A stretch of 64,000 nucleotides of DNA from Streptomyces purpureus. Lineage in GTDB: Bacteria; Actinomycetota; Actinomycetes; Streptomycetales; Streptomycetaceae. Of this stretch, positions 17,132-26,380 are shown piece after piece. The stretch's first letter is position 1; every line of letters begins with the position of its first letter. Location: contig NZ_BMQQ01000013.1 of assembly GCF_014648195.1 (NCBI RefSeq), positions 122,345-186,344 of the forward strand, in the 5' to 3' direction. The notes below the pieces were generated by a model. That model made no database searches. It saw only the letters and a list, made by a program, of their open reading frames with translations, and had not been told where the DNA came from. The position numbers and the translations under genes were made by a program.

Positions 17132-18133
17132 GTGGATTTCACCGCAGGAGGACGGCTCGAGGTCCGGCTGACAGGCGCTGACGTGGGCAAACGCGTCTCC
17201 GTACGGTGTCTGGCGGACTCTGCGGACACAGATGCGAAGTTCACCGACACGGTGGGTGTTCTCACATCCTGGGACCATGGTGTGCTGGTGATCACACGAC
17301 GCACCGGTGAAATCGTCCGTATCCCGGAATCCTCCCTGGTCGCGGGGAAGGTCGTACCGGCCGCACCGGCCCGGCGCCGGGGCCCGGCGGCCTCCTTCGA
17401 GGAGCTGGCGCGGGTCGCGGCGCGGGCCTGGCAGCCGGTGGAGAGCGAGCGGCTCGGCGACTGGACGCTGCGGGCCGCCGGCGGGTTCACCCGGCGCGCC
17501 AACTCGGTACTGGCACTGGGCGATCCCGGGCTGCCGCTGGACGAGGCCCTGAAGCGGGTACGCGCCTGGTACGGGGAGCGGGAGCTGCCCCCGTACATCC
17601 AGGCCGCCACGGGCGCCGAGGGCACCCAGGAGGGGCTGTGCGCCGCGCTGGAGGAGCGGGGGTGGCGGCGGGAGGTCTCCGCGGAGCTGCGGATCGCCGC
17701 GCTGGCGCCGATCGGCGACCTGGACACCGACGACACGGCTGTGGCGCGGGTGCGGCTGGAGCGGCACGTCGACGAGACGTGGCTCCAGCGGTACCAGCGG
17801 TTCGGTGTGGCCGGACCCCATGTGCTCAAGGTGCTGGGCAGCGGCCCCAGTGTGTGGTTCGCCTCCGTGCCCGGCGAGGGTGGTGTGCCGTCGGCGATCG
17901 GGCGGTGCGTGGTGGACGGCCGGTGGGCGGGGTTCATGGCGGTGGAGGTGGACCCGGCCGCCCGGCGGCGGGGACTGGCGACGGCCGTGATGGCGGCGCT
18001 CGCCCGGCGGGCGCTCGACGAGGGCGCGTCCGCGGCCTGGCTCCAGGTGGAGGCGGACAACGGCGGGGCGCGGGCGCTGTACGACGGGATGGGCTTCGCG
18101 ACCCATCACAGCTACCACCACTTCCGGGCGTGA
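17132..18133 (+). CDS. GNAT acetyltransferase with N-terminal SH3-like domain (cg3035/Rv0428c type)
   Basis: A 333-residue two-part protein. Residues 1-75 form a small beta-rich domain (GADVGKRVSVRCLADS), and the C-terminal half is a GNAT domain whose acetyl-CoA loop is VDPAARRRGLATAVMAALARRAL, ending in YDGMGFATHHSYHHF. It starts at a GTG after GGAGAGAG. The acceptor substrate is unknown. It is divergent from fdxA and 4 bases from the SirB1 gene, so the two are co-transcribed. Confidence 0.85.
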   Translation: MDFTAGGRLEVRLTGADVGKRVSVRCLADSADTDAKFTDTVGVLTSWDHGVLVITRRTGEIVRIPESSLVAGKVVPAAPARRRGPAASFEELARVAARAWQPVESERLGDWTLRAAGGFTRRANSVLALGDPGLPLDEALKRVRAWYGERELPPYIQAATGAEGTQEGLCAALEERGWRREVSAELRIAALAPIGDLDTDDTAVARVRLERHVDETWLQRYQRFGVAGPHVLKVLGSGPSVWFASVPGEGGVPSAIGRCVVDGRWAGFMAVEVDPAARRRGLATAVMAALARRALDEGASAAWLQVEADNGGARALYDGMGFATHHSYHHFRA

Positions 18134-18137
18134 CACC

Positions 18138-18980
18138 GTGTGCTCCGAATCCACCGAGTGGCGGCGCGAGTTCGCCCAGGAGGCCCGCTCCGAGCGTCCC
18201 GACCTGGCGCGGCTCTGTCTGCTGATCGGCGCGGAGGGTGACCCGGCGCTCGGCCAGGCCGGTCTGGACGAGGCCGACATCGAGCTGGACCGGCTGGCCG
18301 GGCTGCTGCCGTACGGTCTGACCGGCCCGCGCGCCTGGGCCTCGGCCGTCGGCGAGCTGCTCGGCACGCGCCTGGGCTTCCACGGCACTCCGGCCGACTA
18401 CCAGCGCCTAGAGTCCTCGCTGCTGCCGCAGGTGCTGCGGCGCCGGCGCGGGCTGCCGATCCTGCTCTCCGTCGTCTGGATCGAGGTGGCCCGCCGGGCC
18501 GGGGCGCATGTGTACGGAGTGGCGCTGCCGGGGCATTTCGTGGTCGGCTTCGGCGCCCCGGAGGCCCCGGTGCCCGAGCAGGTCCTGGCGGACCCGTTCG
18601 CGGGCGGCCGGCTGCTGACCGGGCCGGATGCCGAACTGCTGGTCGCCGGCGCCACAGGCGGCTCCCTGGAGCCCTCGATGCTGCTCCCCGCGGACCCGCT
18701 GGACATCGTGGTGCGGGTGCTCAACAACATCCGGGCCTGGGCGGCCGCGCGGCCGGAGCGCACGGACGTGGCCCTGTGGGCCGTGGACCTCTCGCTGGCC
18801 CTGCCCTCCCATCCCGCCCGGCTGCGCCTGGAGCGCGCCCAGCTGCTGGTGCAGCGCGGCGAGTTCCTGGCGGGCGCGGCGGAGATGGAGGCGTACGCGG
18901 ACGTCGTCGAGGCGGTGGAGCCGGCGACGGCCGAGACGGTCCGCAACCGCGCCCGGGCCGCCCGCGCGATACTCAACTGA
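18138..18980 (+). CDS. SirB1 family (transglutaminase-like/TPR) protein
   Basis: A 280-residue protein. The N-terminal transglutaminase-like fold shows RRRGLPILLSVVWIEVARRAG and ALPGHFVVGF; the C-terminal part is helical and TPR-like (HPARLRLERAQLLVQRGEFL). It starts at a GTG 4 bases after the GNAT stop codon. SirB1 proteins have no assigned biochemical role, and the triad cysteine of real transglutaminases is not obvious, so enzymatic activity is doubtful. Confidence 0.85.
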   Translation: MCSESTEWRREFAQEARSERPDLARLCLLIGAEGDPALGQAGLDEADIELDRLAGLLPYGLTGPRAWASAVGELLGTRLGFHGTPADYQRLESSLLPQVLRRRRGLPILLSVVWIEVARRAGAHVYGVALPGHFVVGFGAPEAPVPEQVLADPFAGGRLLTGPDAELLVAGATGGSLEPSMLLPADPLDIVVRVLNNIRAWAAARPERTDVALWAVDLSLALPSHPARLRLERAQLLVQRGEFLAGAAEMEAYADVVEAVEPATAETVRNRARAARAILN

Positions 18981-19054
18981 CGGACACGGGCCGAAGCCCC
19001 CGCTCCTGCTGCTTCGGTGTGCGGCCTGAAAGGGGCCCTGGCGGGGCCGTGCGG

Positions 19055-21118
19055 TCAGCCCTTGGGGTCGAGCTCGATCACCTTGGTGCGCTCCGCGGGC
19101 GTCTTGCCGAGGAGGGCCTCCTGCATGGCCTGGGCCACGTCGTCGACGGAGAGCTGGTGCTTCTTGCCGTCGCCCTTGGTGATCATGATGCCGTCGAAGA
19201 CGCCGTCGAGGAGTTCGTCGATGGCCTTCTTGTCGTACACCTCGACCAGCTTGCCGTTGATCGGCTTCATGGAGAGGATCTTCGGCAGCGACTTCGCCGG
19301 GCCGAACTTGATCTCCTTGCCGCCCGCCTTGATCGTGATCAGGCCGGACATGGCGGGCTCCGCGAACTCCTTCATCGCCCGGTCCAGTTCGGCCTTGGTG
19401 ATGGTGGGCTCACGGGTCACGACGGGCAGTTCGACCGTGTTCGTCCGGCCGGTCTCGACCTGGGCGCGGTAGGCGTCCTTGACCGAGATCATCGAGCGCG
19501 GGACGTCCACGCCGCGGCCCGCCTGGCCGGGGACGGCGACGGCCTTGCCGGGAACGAACTTGATCGTGCCCTCGGTGGCCGAGCCGGAGGCGCCGGCCAT
19601 GTCGGTCAGCGCGACCCGCAGCTTCTCGTTGTCGACCGGGATCACCGGATGGGCGACCCGCTCGCCGCCGAAGAGGGAGCCGATGACGGACATGGGGTTG
19701 TAGTCGCTGCCCGCGGCTCCGCGGACGGTCGCCTGGCTGTCCAGGGTGAGACCGGCCTTGTCCGGGGTGAGCTGCTGCTTCTTGCCCGCGACGGAGATCT
19801 CCAGCGGGGCGGTGGCCCGCTTGCCGAGGGCCGCGTCGAGCTTGTTGACGGCCTCCTCGCGGGTGCCGCCGCCGATGTCCACGCCGAGGACCGTCGTTCC
19901 CTTGGGCACGTCGGAGTGATTGAGCAGCAGCCCGGCACCGTAGGCGACACCGAGCAGGCCGAGCACGCCGAAGCCGGCCAGGGCGACCTTGGAACGCTTC
20001 TTCACCGGCGCCTGCGGCGTCGGCTTCTTCGCGGCCGGGGCAGGGGCCGGGGAGGCGGCCGAGGGGTTCGTACGGGCTCCCAGGGGGGCGCCCCCCGGGC
20101 CCGCGGGGCCGGGGAAGTCCGGCGTGGAGAAGCTGTCGCCGGGGCCCGAGGACGGGAACGGCGAGCCGGCCGGGCTCCGGTGGTCCGCCGGGACCACCGG
20201 GATGCCGCTCGTGAGCGTGTCACCCGAGACGTGGCCCGAGGGCGGCGTCTGCTGCGGCGTGAGGACGGCGGTGTCGTCGGCCATGCGCGGCGCGCCGCCC
20301 ATGGGTCCGCCGCCCATGGGGCCGGACGACATGGGGCCCGGAGCCATGGGGCTGGGCGCCATGGAGTTCGGGGCCAGCGGGTTGGGGGTCATCGGGCCGG
20401 GGACCATGGGGCCGCCGGTCAGCGGGCTGCTGCCGGTGACCGGGCCGCCGGTGGGACCGGTGGGACCGCCCGGCGGGCGCATGCCCGGCGGGGGCGTCGG
20501 GCCGCCGGAGCGCGCGGCGCCCGGGGCTCCCTCGGAGAAGTACGGAAGGCCGCTCTGGCCCTGCGTACCGCCCGGACGCGGCCCCTGGCCCGGCCCGGGA
20601 CCGCCCGCGGCCGGAGCCGGCGGTGCGGCGGGGCCGGAGGGCGCGGCGGGCGCCGACGACGCGGCCGGGGCCGCGGGCTTGCGCGGCGCGAACCAGTCGC
20701 TGGTCTTCTCCTCCGCCGGAGCGGGCTCCTCGGCCTGGACGACGGTGGGGACGGCCTTCTGGGACCCGTCGGGCCACGGCGAGATGCCCGCGGTGTCACT
20801 CGCGGACTCGTCCGCGCCCTCCGCCGCGCGCTCCGTCTCCGACGCGTCGCTCATCGGCGTACGCATCACGACCGGCGGGATCGGCCGCGAACCCGGGATG
20901 TTGATCCGGATGCGCGTGGTCAGCGTGGTCTCGGTCTTCTTCTCCTCCGGCACCGGCGGGGACGTACGCCCGGCGCCGTCGGCGGCGTCGCCCGGAGCGT
21001 CCTGCGCGGGATGGAGCGACGGATACTGGCGGGATCCGTAAGGCGGGGTACCCGAGGGGTACGCGGCTCCACCGCGCCCCTTGGCGCCGGAGGACGAACT
21101 GTCAGTTTCACGACTCAA
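19055..21118 (-). CDS. membrane protein with YoaR/VanW-type peptidoglycan-binding domain and Pro/Met-rich cytoplasmic part
   Basis: A 687-residue protein. About 370 residues at the N-terminus are low complexity, including a stretch of near-repeats in the GPM/APNSM/APSPM style. One membrane helix (VALAGFGVLGLLGVAYGAGLLL) leads to an extracytoplasmic region with GTTVLGVDIGGGTREEAVNK and LDAALGKRA, the start of the PG_binding_4 domain found before VanW. No VanW domain follows, although full-length relatives have one. It stands alone between convergent SirB1 and the DUF6113 gene. Cell-wall association is inferred. Confidence 0.75.
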   Translation of the reverse strand: MSRETDSSSSGAKGRGGAAYPSGTPPYGSRQYPSLHPAQDAPGDAADGAGRTSPPVPEEKKTETTLTTRIRINIPGSRPIPPVVMRTPMSDASETERAAEGADESASDTAGISPWPDGSQKAVPTVVQAEEPAPAEEKTSDWFAPRKPAAPAASSAPAAPSGPAAPPAPAAGGPGPGQGPRPGGTQGQSGLPYFSEGAPGAARSGGPTPPPGMRPPGGPTGPTGGPVTGSSPLTGGPMVPGPMTPNPLAPNSMAPSPMAPGPMSSGPMGGGPMGGAPRMADDTAVLTPQQTPPSGHVSGDTLTSGIPVVPADHRSPAGSPFPSSGPGDSFSTPDFPGPAGPGGAPLGARTNPSAASPAPAPAAKKPTPQAPVKKRSKVALAGFGVLGLLGVAYGAGLLLNHSDVPKGTTVLGVDIGGGTREEAVNKLDAALGKRATAPLEISVAGKKQQLTPDKAGLTLDSQATVRGAAGSDYNPMSVIGSLFGGERVAHPVIPVDNEKLRVALTDMAGASGSATEGTIKFVPGKAVAVPGQAGRGVDVPRSMISVKDAYRAQVETGRTNTVELPVVTREPTITKAELDRAMKEFAEPAMSGLITIKAGGKEIKFGPAKSLPKILSMKPINGKLVEVYDKKAIDELLDGVFDGIMITKGDGKKHQLSVDDVAQAMQEALLGKTPAERTKVIELDPKG

Positions 21119-21272
21119 AGCAGGTTCTCCCGGTTGGCTCCGCCGCCCGCTCTTGCTGGTACTGGTATGACCCGGGCGGCTCGGCGGCGCGCACCACCAT
21201 ACTGGCCGCCGCCGCCGCGTACCCGACGACTACGGGAAAGGGGACGGGCATTCCGGCCGAAGTCCGGGCACG

Positions 21273-21677
21273 TCACCTGCCAAGTCGGCCCGGGAGACCG
21301 CCAGGTTGTGGCGACCGCGACATGGTGGCACAGATCACAGCGAGCGCCATCCCGCCCAGCAGGTAGAGCAGATCGCCCAGTCCGCCGGCGAGGACACCGT
21401 CCCCTTCGGGGCGGCCCATGCTCAGCAGGATGATGGCGACGAGCCAGCCCGCGGCCGGGGTCAGCGCCCCGGCTTGGGTGCCGGTGGCCCGCAGGCCGCC
21501 GTAGAACGTCGCCGCGGCGGCGAGCAGGGCGAGCAGCAAACCCCCGGGGAACCAGGCGGCTTGGACCAGCGCGCCCGCCGTACCCACGAGCGCGCCCAGC
21601 ACGGCGAGACCGGCGTACGCGGCGGCCCGGCCCGCCTTGGCGCCCGCGCCCCGCGCCGGGTCCTTCCCGGCGCTCAT
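21273..21677 (-). CDS. DUF6113 family membrane protein
   Basis: A 134-residue protein with about four hydrophobic segments (AAYAGLAVLGALVGTAGALV, GGLLLALLAAAATFYGGL, GWLVAIILLSMG, LLYLLGGMALAVICATM). Function unknown. Its start overlaps the mshB stop by 4 bases, so it is translationally coupled to mshB, an arrangement that, from memory, is general in Streptomyces. Confidence 0.85.
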   Translation of the reverse strand: MSAGKDPARGAGAKAGRAAAYAGLAVLGALVGTAGALVQAAWFPGGLLLALLAAAATFYGGLRATGTQAGALTPAAGWLVAIILLSMGRPEGDGVLAGGLGDLLYLLGGMALAVICATMSRSPQPGGLPGRLGR

Positions 21678-22561
21678 GCGGTCACCCCGGCGAAGAGGTC
21701 GTGCTCCCGCTCGCCCTCGGGCGCGCCGGAGACGCCCTTCACCAACTGGTAGTACTCCGTGGTGAAAATCGGCTGCCCGAGGTCGTTGGAGAGCGCGAAG
21801 AATGGCCCGTCCACGGCGATTTGGGTGACATGGGCGCGCATGGCCGCGGCCTTCCGGCCGGCGTAGGGCGTCCCGTCGATCTCGGTGGTGATCTCGCGGT
21901 CGTCCACCACGCCCGGTACGTCGGAAATCTCCCCGATCCCGGGGAAGTCGGCGCCGGCGGCCTTCAGGCGGGCGAAGCCCTCCTCGGCGACGGACCGGGG
22001 CACCCGGTTCCAGTAGATCTTGGCGATGTCGTGCTCCGGCCCGAGGTCCCGCCGGAACGCCCGCTCGGCGGCGAGCTCGGCGGCGCGCATGGCGACCCGG
22101 TGGGCCTGGATGTGGTCGGGGTGGCCGTAGCCGCCGTTCGGGTCGTAGGTCACGAGCACCTGGGGGCGTACGGCGCGGATCACCTCGACCAGATACGGCG
22201 CGGCGTCGTCCACCGGGGTGTGCCAGAAGGCGCCCTCCCGGTGGTTCTGCGGGAGGCCCATCATGCCGGAGTCGCGGAACCGTCCGGGCCCGCCGAGGAA
22301 GCGGTGGTCGCGGACGCCCAGCTCCCGCATCGCGTCGGCCAGTTCGCCGACGCGGTGCGGCCCGAGCCGGTCCTCCCGGTCGGGTGCGAGATGGGCGAGA
22401 TCGGGCGGGATGACCTCGCCCTCTTCGCCGAGTGTGCAGGTCACCAGCGTGACCTGGGCGCCCTCGGCCGCGTACTTGGCCATCGTGGCGCCGTTGTTGA
22501 TCGACTCGTCGTCGGGGTGCGCGTGCACCAGGAGCAGACGACGGGCGGGAAGGTCCGTCAT
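21674..22561 (-). CDS. mshB: mycothiol pathway GlcNAc-Ins deacetylase
   Basis: A 295-residue zinc deacetylase of the PIG-L/LmbE family that removes acetate from GlcNAc-inositol in mycothiol synthesis. Metal ligands sit in LLVHAHPDDESI (His13, Asp16-17 region) and in YGHPDHIQAH. The length matches MshB rather than the mycothiol conjugate amidase Mca, and the absence of conjugate-domain features agrees. It is the first gene of a two-gene unit with DUF6113. Confidence 0.93.
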   Translation of the reverse strand: MTDLPARRLLLVHAHPDDESINNGATMAKYAAEGAQVTLVTCTLGEEGEVIPPDLAHLAPDREDRLGPHRVGELADAMRELGVRDHRFLGGPGRFRDSGMMGLPQNHREGAFWHTPVDDAAPYLVEVIRAVRPQVLVTYDPNGGYGHPDHIQAHRVAMRAAELAAERAFRRDLGPEHDIAKIYWNRVPRSVAEEGFARLKAAGADFPGIGEISDVPGVVDDREITTEIDGTPYAGRKAAAMRAHVTQIAVDGPFFALSNDLGQPIFTTEYYQLVKGVSGAPEGEREHDLFAGVTA

Positions 22562-22638
22562 GCGGGACAGCCTACGAGGCCGGGCGTCGGGGAGCCGTAT
22601 CCCCTGGACGAACGGCCCTCAGCGGCGCCCGGTGCCGG

Positions 22639-22833
22639 TCAGAACTTCAGCCCGCCGATCATGCTCGCCACGCTCGTCGTGAACTGGGTGACCGTGGGGG
22701 CGATGGAGGAACTCGCGATGTAGAAGCCCAGGAGCATGCAGACCGCCGCATGTCCGGCTTTGAGTCCGGATTTCCTGACCAGCAGGAAGACGACGATCGC
22801 CAGCAGCACCACCGCCGAAATCGAGAGTGCCAC
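22639..22833 (-). CDS. small membrane protein
   Basis: A 64-residue protein with two hydrophobic helices (AVVLLAIVVFLLV and HAAVCMLLGFYIASS) joined by a short basic loop. The ATG is preceded by GGAGGTGAA at ideal spacing. I recognise no family with an assigned role; homologues seem to be Streptomyces-wide. It sits alone between mshB and the divergent peptidase. Confidence 0.75.
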   Translation of the reverse strand: MALSISAVVLLAIVVFLLVRKSGLKAGHAAVCMLLGFYIASSSIAPTVTQFTTSVASMIGGLKF

Positions 22834-23012
22834 GGCGGTTCACCTCCACATATTCGGCCGGATCGGGCAGCATGCATGTGCCAGTAGGTCCATACCCACC
22901 TAGCGCTACGGATCATAACTATCCGTGCCAATGCATCGATCGGTGCACGGCAGCACAGGGGGGCGCACGCGGAGGCTAGGTCCGACCGGGCGGCGACGCT
23001 AGGTTCGGTCGT

Positions 23013-25151
23013 ATGACCTCGAGGCAGCAGACCCACTTCCCGCTCTCCTTCCCTCGTCAGTACGCCCGGACGCAGCGCTTCACCCTTGGCGCGCCGCGTG
23101 CGTTCACCGTCTCGCCCGACGGTTGCCGGGTGGTCTTCCTGCGGTCGCTGTCCGGCACGCAGCGGTCCCATCACCTCTGGGTGCTCGATCTGGAGGGGGA
23201 GGTCCGGGAGCGGGTCGCCGCCGATCCCGAGGCGCTGCTCGGCGGGGCGGAAGAGGAGCTGTCGGCGCAGGAGCGGGCGCGGCGGGAGCGGAGCCGGGAG
23301 AGCTCGGCGGGGATCGTGGGCTACGCGGTGGACGAGGCCGTGGAGTTGGCGGCCTTCACCCTGTCCGGGCGGCTGTTCGCGGCCGAGCTGCGCGCCGGGA
23401 CCGCGCGTGAACTGCCCGTTCCCGGGCCCGTGATCGACCCGCGCCCCTCCCCCGACGGGCGCCACATCGCCTATGTGGCCAAGGGGGTCCTGCGGGTGAC
23501 CGGGGCGGAGGGGGACGGCGACCGGGCGCTGGCGGAGCCGGAGGACGGGGAGACGACGTACGGACTCGCCGAGTTCGTGGCGGCCGAGGAGATGGACCGC
23601 TCGCGGGGCTTCTGGTGGGCGCCGGACTCGGACCGGCTGCTGGTGGCCCGGGTCGACGAACAGCCCGTGCGGTGCTGGTGGATCGCCGATCCGGCGCATC
23701 CCGACCGGGAGCCCGAGGCGGTGCGCTACCCGGCGGCGGGGACGCCCAACGCGGACGTACGGCTGTACGTGGTGGACCTGGACGGGGAGCGGACGGAGGT
23801 CGTCTGGGACCGCGAGCGGTATCCGTACCTGGCCCGGGTGCACTGGTCGGAGCAGAGTGCGCCGCTGCTGCTGGTGCAGAGCCGTGACCAGCGGGTCCAG
23901 CGGTGTCTGGTGGCCGACCCGGAGACCGGTGCCACGCGGACGGTCCATGTCGACGAGGACCCGGTGTGGCTGGAACTGATGCCCGGGGTGCCGGCCTGGG
24001 CCCCGGACGGGCGGCTGGTGCGGATCGCGGACGAAGGGGGTGCGCGGGTGCTGGCGATGGGCGACCGGGCGCTCACCGGCGGGACGCTCCAGCTGCGCGC
24101 GGTGCTGGACGTCGGCGCGGACGACGTGCTGGTGTCCGCGTCCGCGGGCGAGGAGGCGGCGGCGCCGGAGACCGGCGAGATCCATGTGTACCGGGTCGCC
24201 GAGCGGGGCGTGGAGCGGATCTCGGAGGGGGCCGGGGTGCACTCGGCCGTCCGCGGCGGGGCCGTGACGGTCCTGTCCTCGGCCCGGCCGGACGCGCCGG
24301 GGGCGGTGACGCAGGTGCTGCGGGACGGCAAGCAGATCGCGGTCGTCGCCTCGCACGCCGAGAAGCCGGTGCTCTCCGCGGGCGTACGGCTCCTGGAGAC
24401 CGGCGCGCACCGCATTCCGTGCGCCGTCCTGCTGCCGAAGGGCTACGAGCCGGGGGCCGGGCCGCTGCCGGTGCTGATGGACCCGTACGGCGGGCCGCAC
24501 GGCCAGCGTGTGCTCGCGGCACACAATCCGCATCTGACCTCGCAGTGGTTCGCGGACCAGGGCTTCGCGGTCGTGGTCGCGGACGGCCGGGGCACGCCCG
24601 GCCGTTCCCCGGCCTGGGAGAAGGCGATCAGGGACCGGCTGGATCTCGCTCTTGACGACCAGGTCGAGGCGTTGCAGGCGCTGGCGGAGCGGTTCCCGCT
24701 GGATCTCGGCCGGGTGGCGATCCGCGGCTGGTCCTTCGGCGGTTACCTCGCGGCGCTGGCGGCCCTGCGGCGGCCGGATGTGTTCCACGCGGCGGTGGTG
24801 GGGGCGCCGGTGACCGATTTCCGGCTGTACGACACGCACTACACCGAGCGGTATCTCGGGAGCCCGCAGGAGAGCCCGGAGGTGTACGCGGCCAACTCGC
24901 TGATCACGGAGGACGGTCTCTCGGCGCCGGAGAATCCGGCCAGGCCGATGATGATCATCCATGGTCTGGCGGACGACAATGTGGTGGTGGCCCATGCGCT
25001 GCGGCTGTCGTCGGCGCTGCTCGCGGCGGGGCGCCCCCATGAGGTGCTTCCGCTGAGCGGTGTGACGCACATGACGCCGCAGGAGCAGATCGCGGAGAAC
25101 CTGCTGCTGCTTCAGGTCGACTTCCTGAAGCGTTCGTTGGGCGTGGTCTGA
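23013..25151 (+). CDS. S9 family prolyl oligopeptidase / dipeptidyl peptidase IV-like peptidase
   Basis: A 712-residue serine peptidase cleaving short peptides. An N-terminal beta-propeller (DPPIV_N-type, with YGLAEFVAAEEMDRSRGFWW) precedes the alpha/beta-hydrolase domain. The catalytic triad reads Ser574 (GWSFGGY), Asp654 (HGLADDNV) and His686 (GVTHMTP). The EE motif in AAEEMDR resembles the N-terminus-binding glutamates of DPP4. It has no signal peptide, so it is cytoplasmic; next to two peptide importers it could process imported peptides, which is inference. Confidence 0.9.
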   Translation: MTSRQQTHFPLSFPRQYARTQRFTLGAPRAFTVSPDGCRVVFLRSLSGTQRSHHLWVLDLEGEVRERVAADPEALLGGAEEELSAQERARRERSRESSAGIVGYAVDEAVELAAFTLSGRLFAAELRAGTARELPVPGPVIDPRPSPDGRHIAYVAKGVLRVTGAEGDGDRALAEPEDGETTYGLAEFVAAEEMDRSRGFWWAPDSDRLLVARVDEQPVRCWWIADPAHPDREPEAVRYPAAGTPNADVRLYVVDLDGERTEVVWDRERYPYLARVHWSEQSAPLLLVQSRDQRVQRCLVADPETGATRTVHVDEDPVWLELMPGVPAWAPDGRLVRIADEGGARVLAMGDRALTGGTLQLRAVLDVGADDVLVSASAGEEAAAPETGEIHVYRVAERGVERISEGAGVHSAVRGGAVTVLSSARPDAPGAVTQVLRDGKQIAVVASHAEKPVLSAGVRLLETGAHRIPCAVLLPKGYEPGAGPLPVLMDPYGGPHGQRVLAAHNPHLTSQWFADQGFAVVVADGRGTPGRSPAWEKAIRDRLDLALDDQVEALQALAERFPLDLGRVAIRGWSFGGYLAALAALRRPDVFHAAVVGAPVTDFRLYDTHYTERYLGSPQESPEVYAANSLITEDGLSAPENPARPMMIIHGLADDNVVVAHALRLSSALLAAGRPHEVLPLSGVTHMTPQEQIAENLLLLQVDFLKRSLGVV

Positions 25152-25157
25152 CGCTGC

Positions 25158-25191
25158 GGCCGGCCGGGGGCGCGAGCGTCCCCGGCCGGCC
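25158..25191 (+). terminator. terminator after the S9 peptidase
   Basis: Perfect 12-base GC arms (25158-25169 and 25180-25191) starting 6 bases after the stop codon at 25151. Confidence 0.75.
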
Positions 25192-25309
25192 TACGGCACC
25201 CGCACGGCCGTACGGTGTCCAGGGTGGCGGGTCCGGATATCGGTATGTGGTCGGCGGAGTTGCGGCCGTGTTAAACCCCTTCGGGCCCCGGCTCCGGCGG
25301 CTCGGACGG

Positions 25310-26380
25310 TCAAGCCTCCGGCTCGGACTCCAGCGGCCGCGGGCGCGGGGGCTCCTCGTGGGGGACGACGTGCTTCTCCTCGGCGAAGTGGCAGGCCGAG
25401 TCGTGCCTGGCGGGGCCCTCCGTCAGGCGGAAGACCGCCGGGACCGCCAGCAGCGGGACCTCCAGGGCGCAGCGTTCCTGGGCTTTCCAGCAGCGGGTGC
25501 GGAAGCGGCAGCCGGAGGGGATGTGCGCCGGGGAAGGGACGTCGCCGGTGAGGATGACGCGTTCGCGGTGGACGCGGGCCTCCGGGTCGGGGACCGGGAC
25601 CGCGGACAGCAGCGCCTGGGTGTACGGGTGCGTGGGGTGGTCGTAGATCTCGGCGTCCTCGCCCAGCTCCACGATCCGGCCCAGGTACATCACGCCGACC
25701 CGGTCGGAGATGTGCCGCACGATGGACAGGTCGTGGGCGATGAAGACGTAGCTGAGCGAGAAGTCCGACTGGAGGCGTTCCAGCAGGTTGACGACCTGGG
25801 CCTGGACGGAGACGTCGAGGGCGGACACCGGCTCGTCGGCGACGATGATCTCCGGCTGGAGCGCCAGGCCGCGGGCGATGCCGATGCGCTGGCGCTGGCC
25901 GCCGGAGAACTGGTGCGGATAGCGGTTGACGTACTCCGGATCGAGGCCGACGACGTCCAGCAGCTCCTGGACCTTCTGGCGGCGCGAGCCCTTCGGGGCG
26001 ACCTCGGGGTGGATCTCGTACGGCTCGCCGATGATGTCGCCCACGGTCATACGGGGGTTGAGGGAGGTGTACGGGTCCTGGAACACCATCTGGATGTTGC
26101 GGCGGACGGCCTTCAGGGCGCGCCCGGACAGCTTGGTGACGTCCTCGCCCTTGTAGCGGATCGCGCCGGCCGTCGGCCGCTCCAGGTGGACCAGCATCTT
26201 CGCCAGGGTGGACTTGCCGCAGCCGGACTCCCCCACGATGCCGAGCGTCTCCCCGGCCAGCAGGTCGAGGTCGACGCCGTCGACGGCCTTGACGGAGCCG
26301 ATCTGCTTCTTGAAGAGGATGCCCCGCGTGAGGGGGTAGTGCTTGACGAGACCACGGACCTCCAGGATCGCCTCAGGCAT
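25310..26380 (-). CDS. oligopeptide ABC transporter ATPase, OppF/DppF type (operon 1)
   Basis: A 356-residue nucleotide-binding subunit. Walker A is GESGCGKST, the signature FSGGQRQRIGIARG, Walker B IIVADEPVSALD, and the H-loop AHDLS. The C-terminal oligopeptide-ABC extension with RFRTRCWKAQERC carries the cysteines typical of this subfamily. It is the last gene of a five-gene leftward operon, overlapping the preceding ATPase gene by 8 bases. It is intact, unlike its close paralogue in operon 2. Confidence 0.9.
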   Translation of the reverse strand: MPEAILEVRGLVKHYPLTRGILFKKQIGSVKAVDGVDLDLLAGETLGIVGESGCGKSTLAKMLVHLERPTAGAIRYKGEDVTKLSGRALKAVRRNIQMVFQDPYTSLNPRMTVGDIIGEPYEIHPEVAPKGSRRQKVQELLDVVGLDPEYVNRYPHQFSGGQRQRIGIARGLALQPEIIVADEPVSALDVSVQAQVVNLLERLQSDFSLSYVFIAHDLSIVRHISDRVGVMYLGRIVELGEDAEIYDHPTHPYTQALLSAVPVPDPEARVHRERVILTGDVPSPAHIPSGCRFRTRCWKAQERCALEVPLLAVPAVFRLTEGPARHDSACHFAEEKHVVPHEEPPRPRPLESEPEA

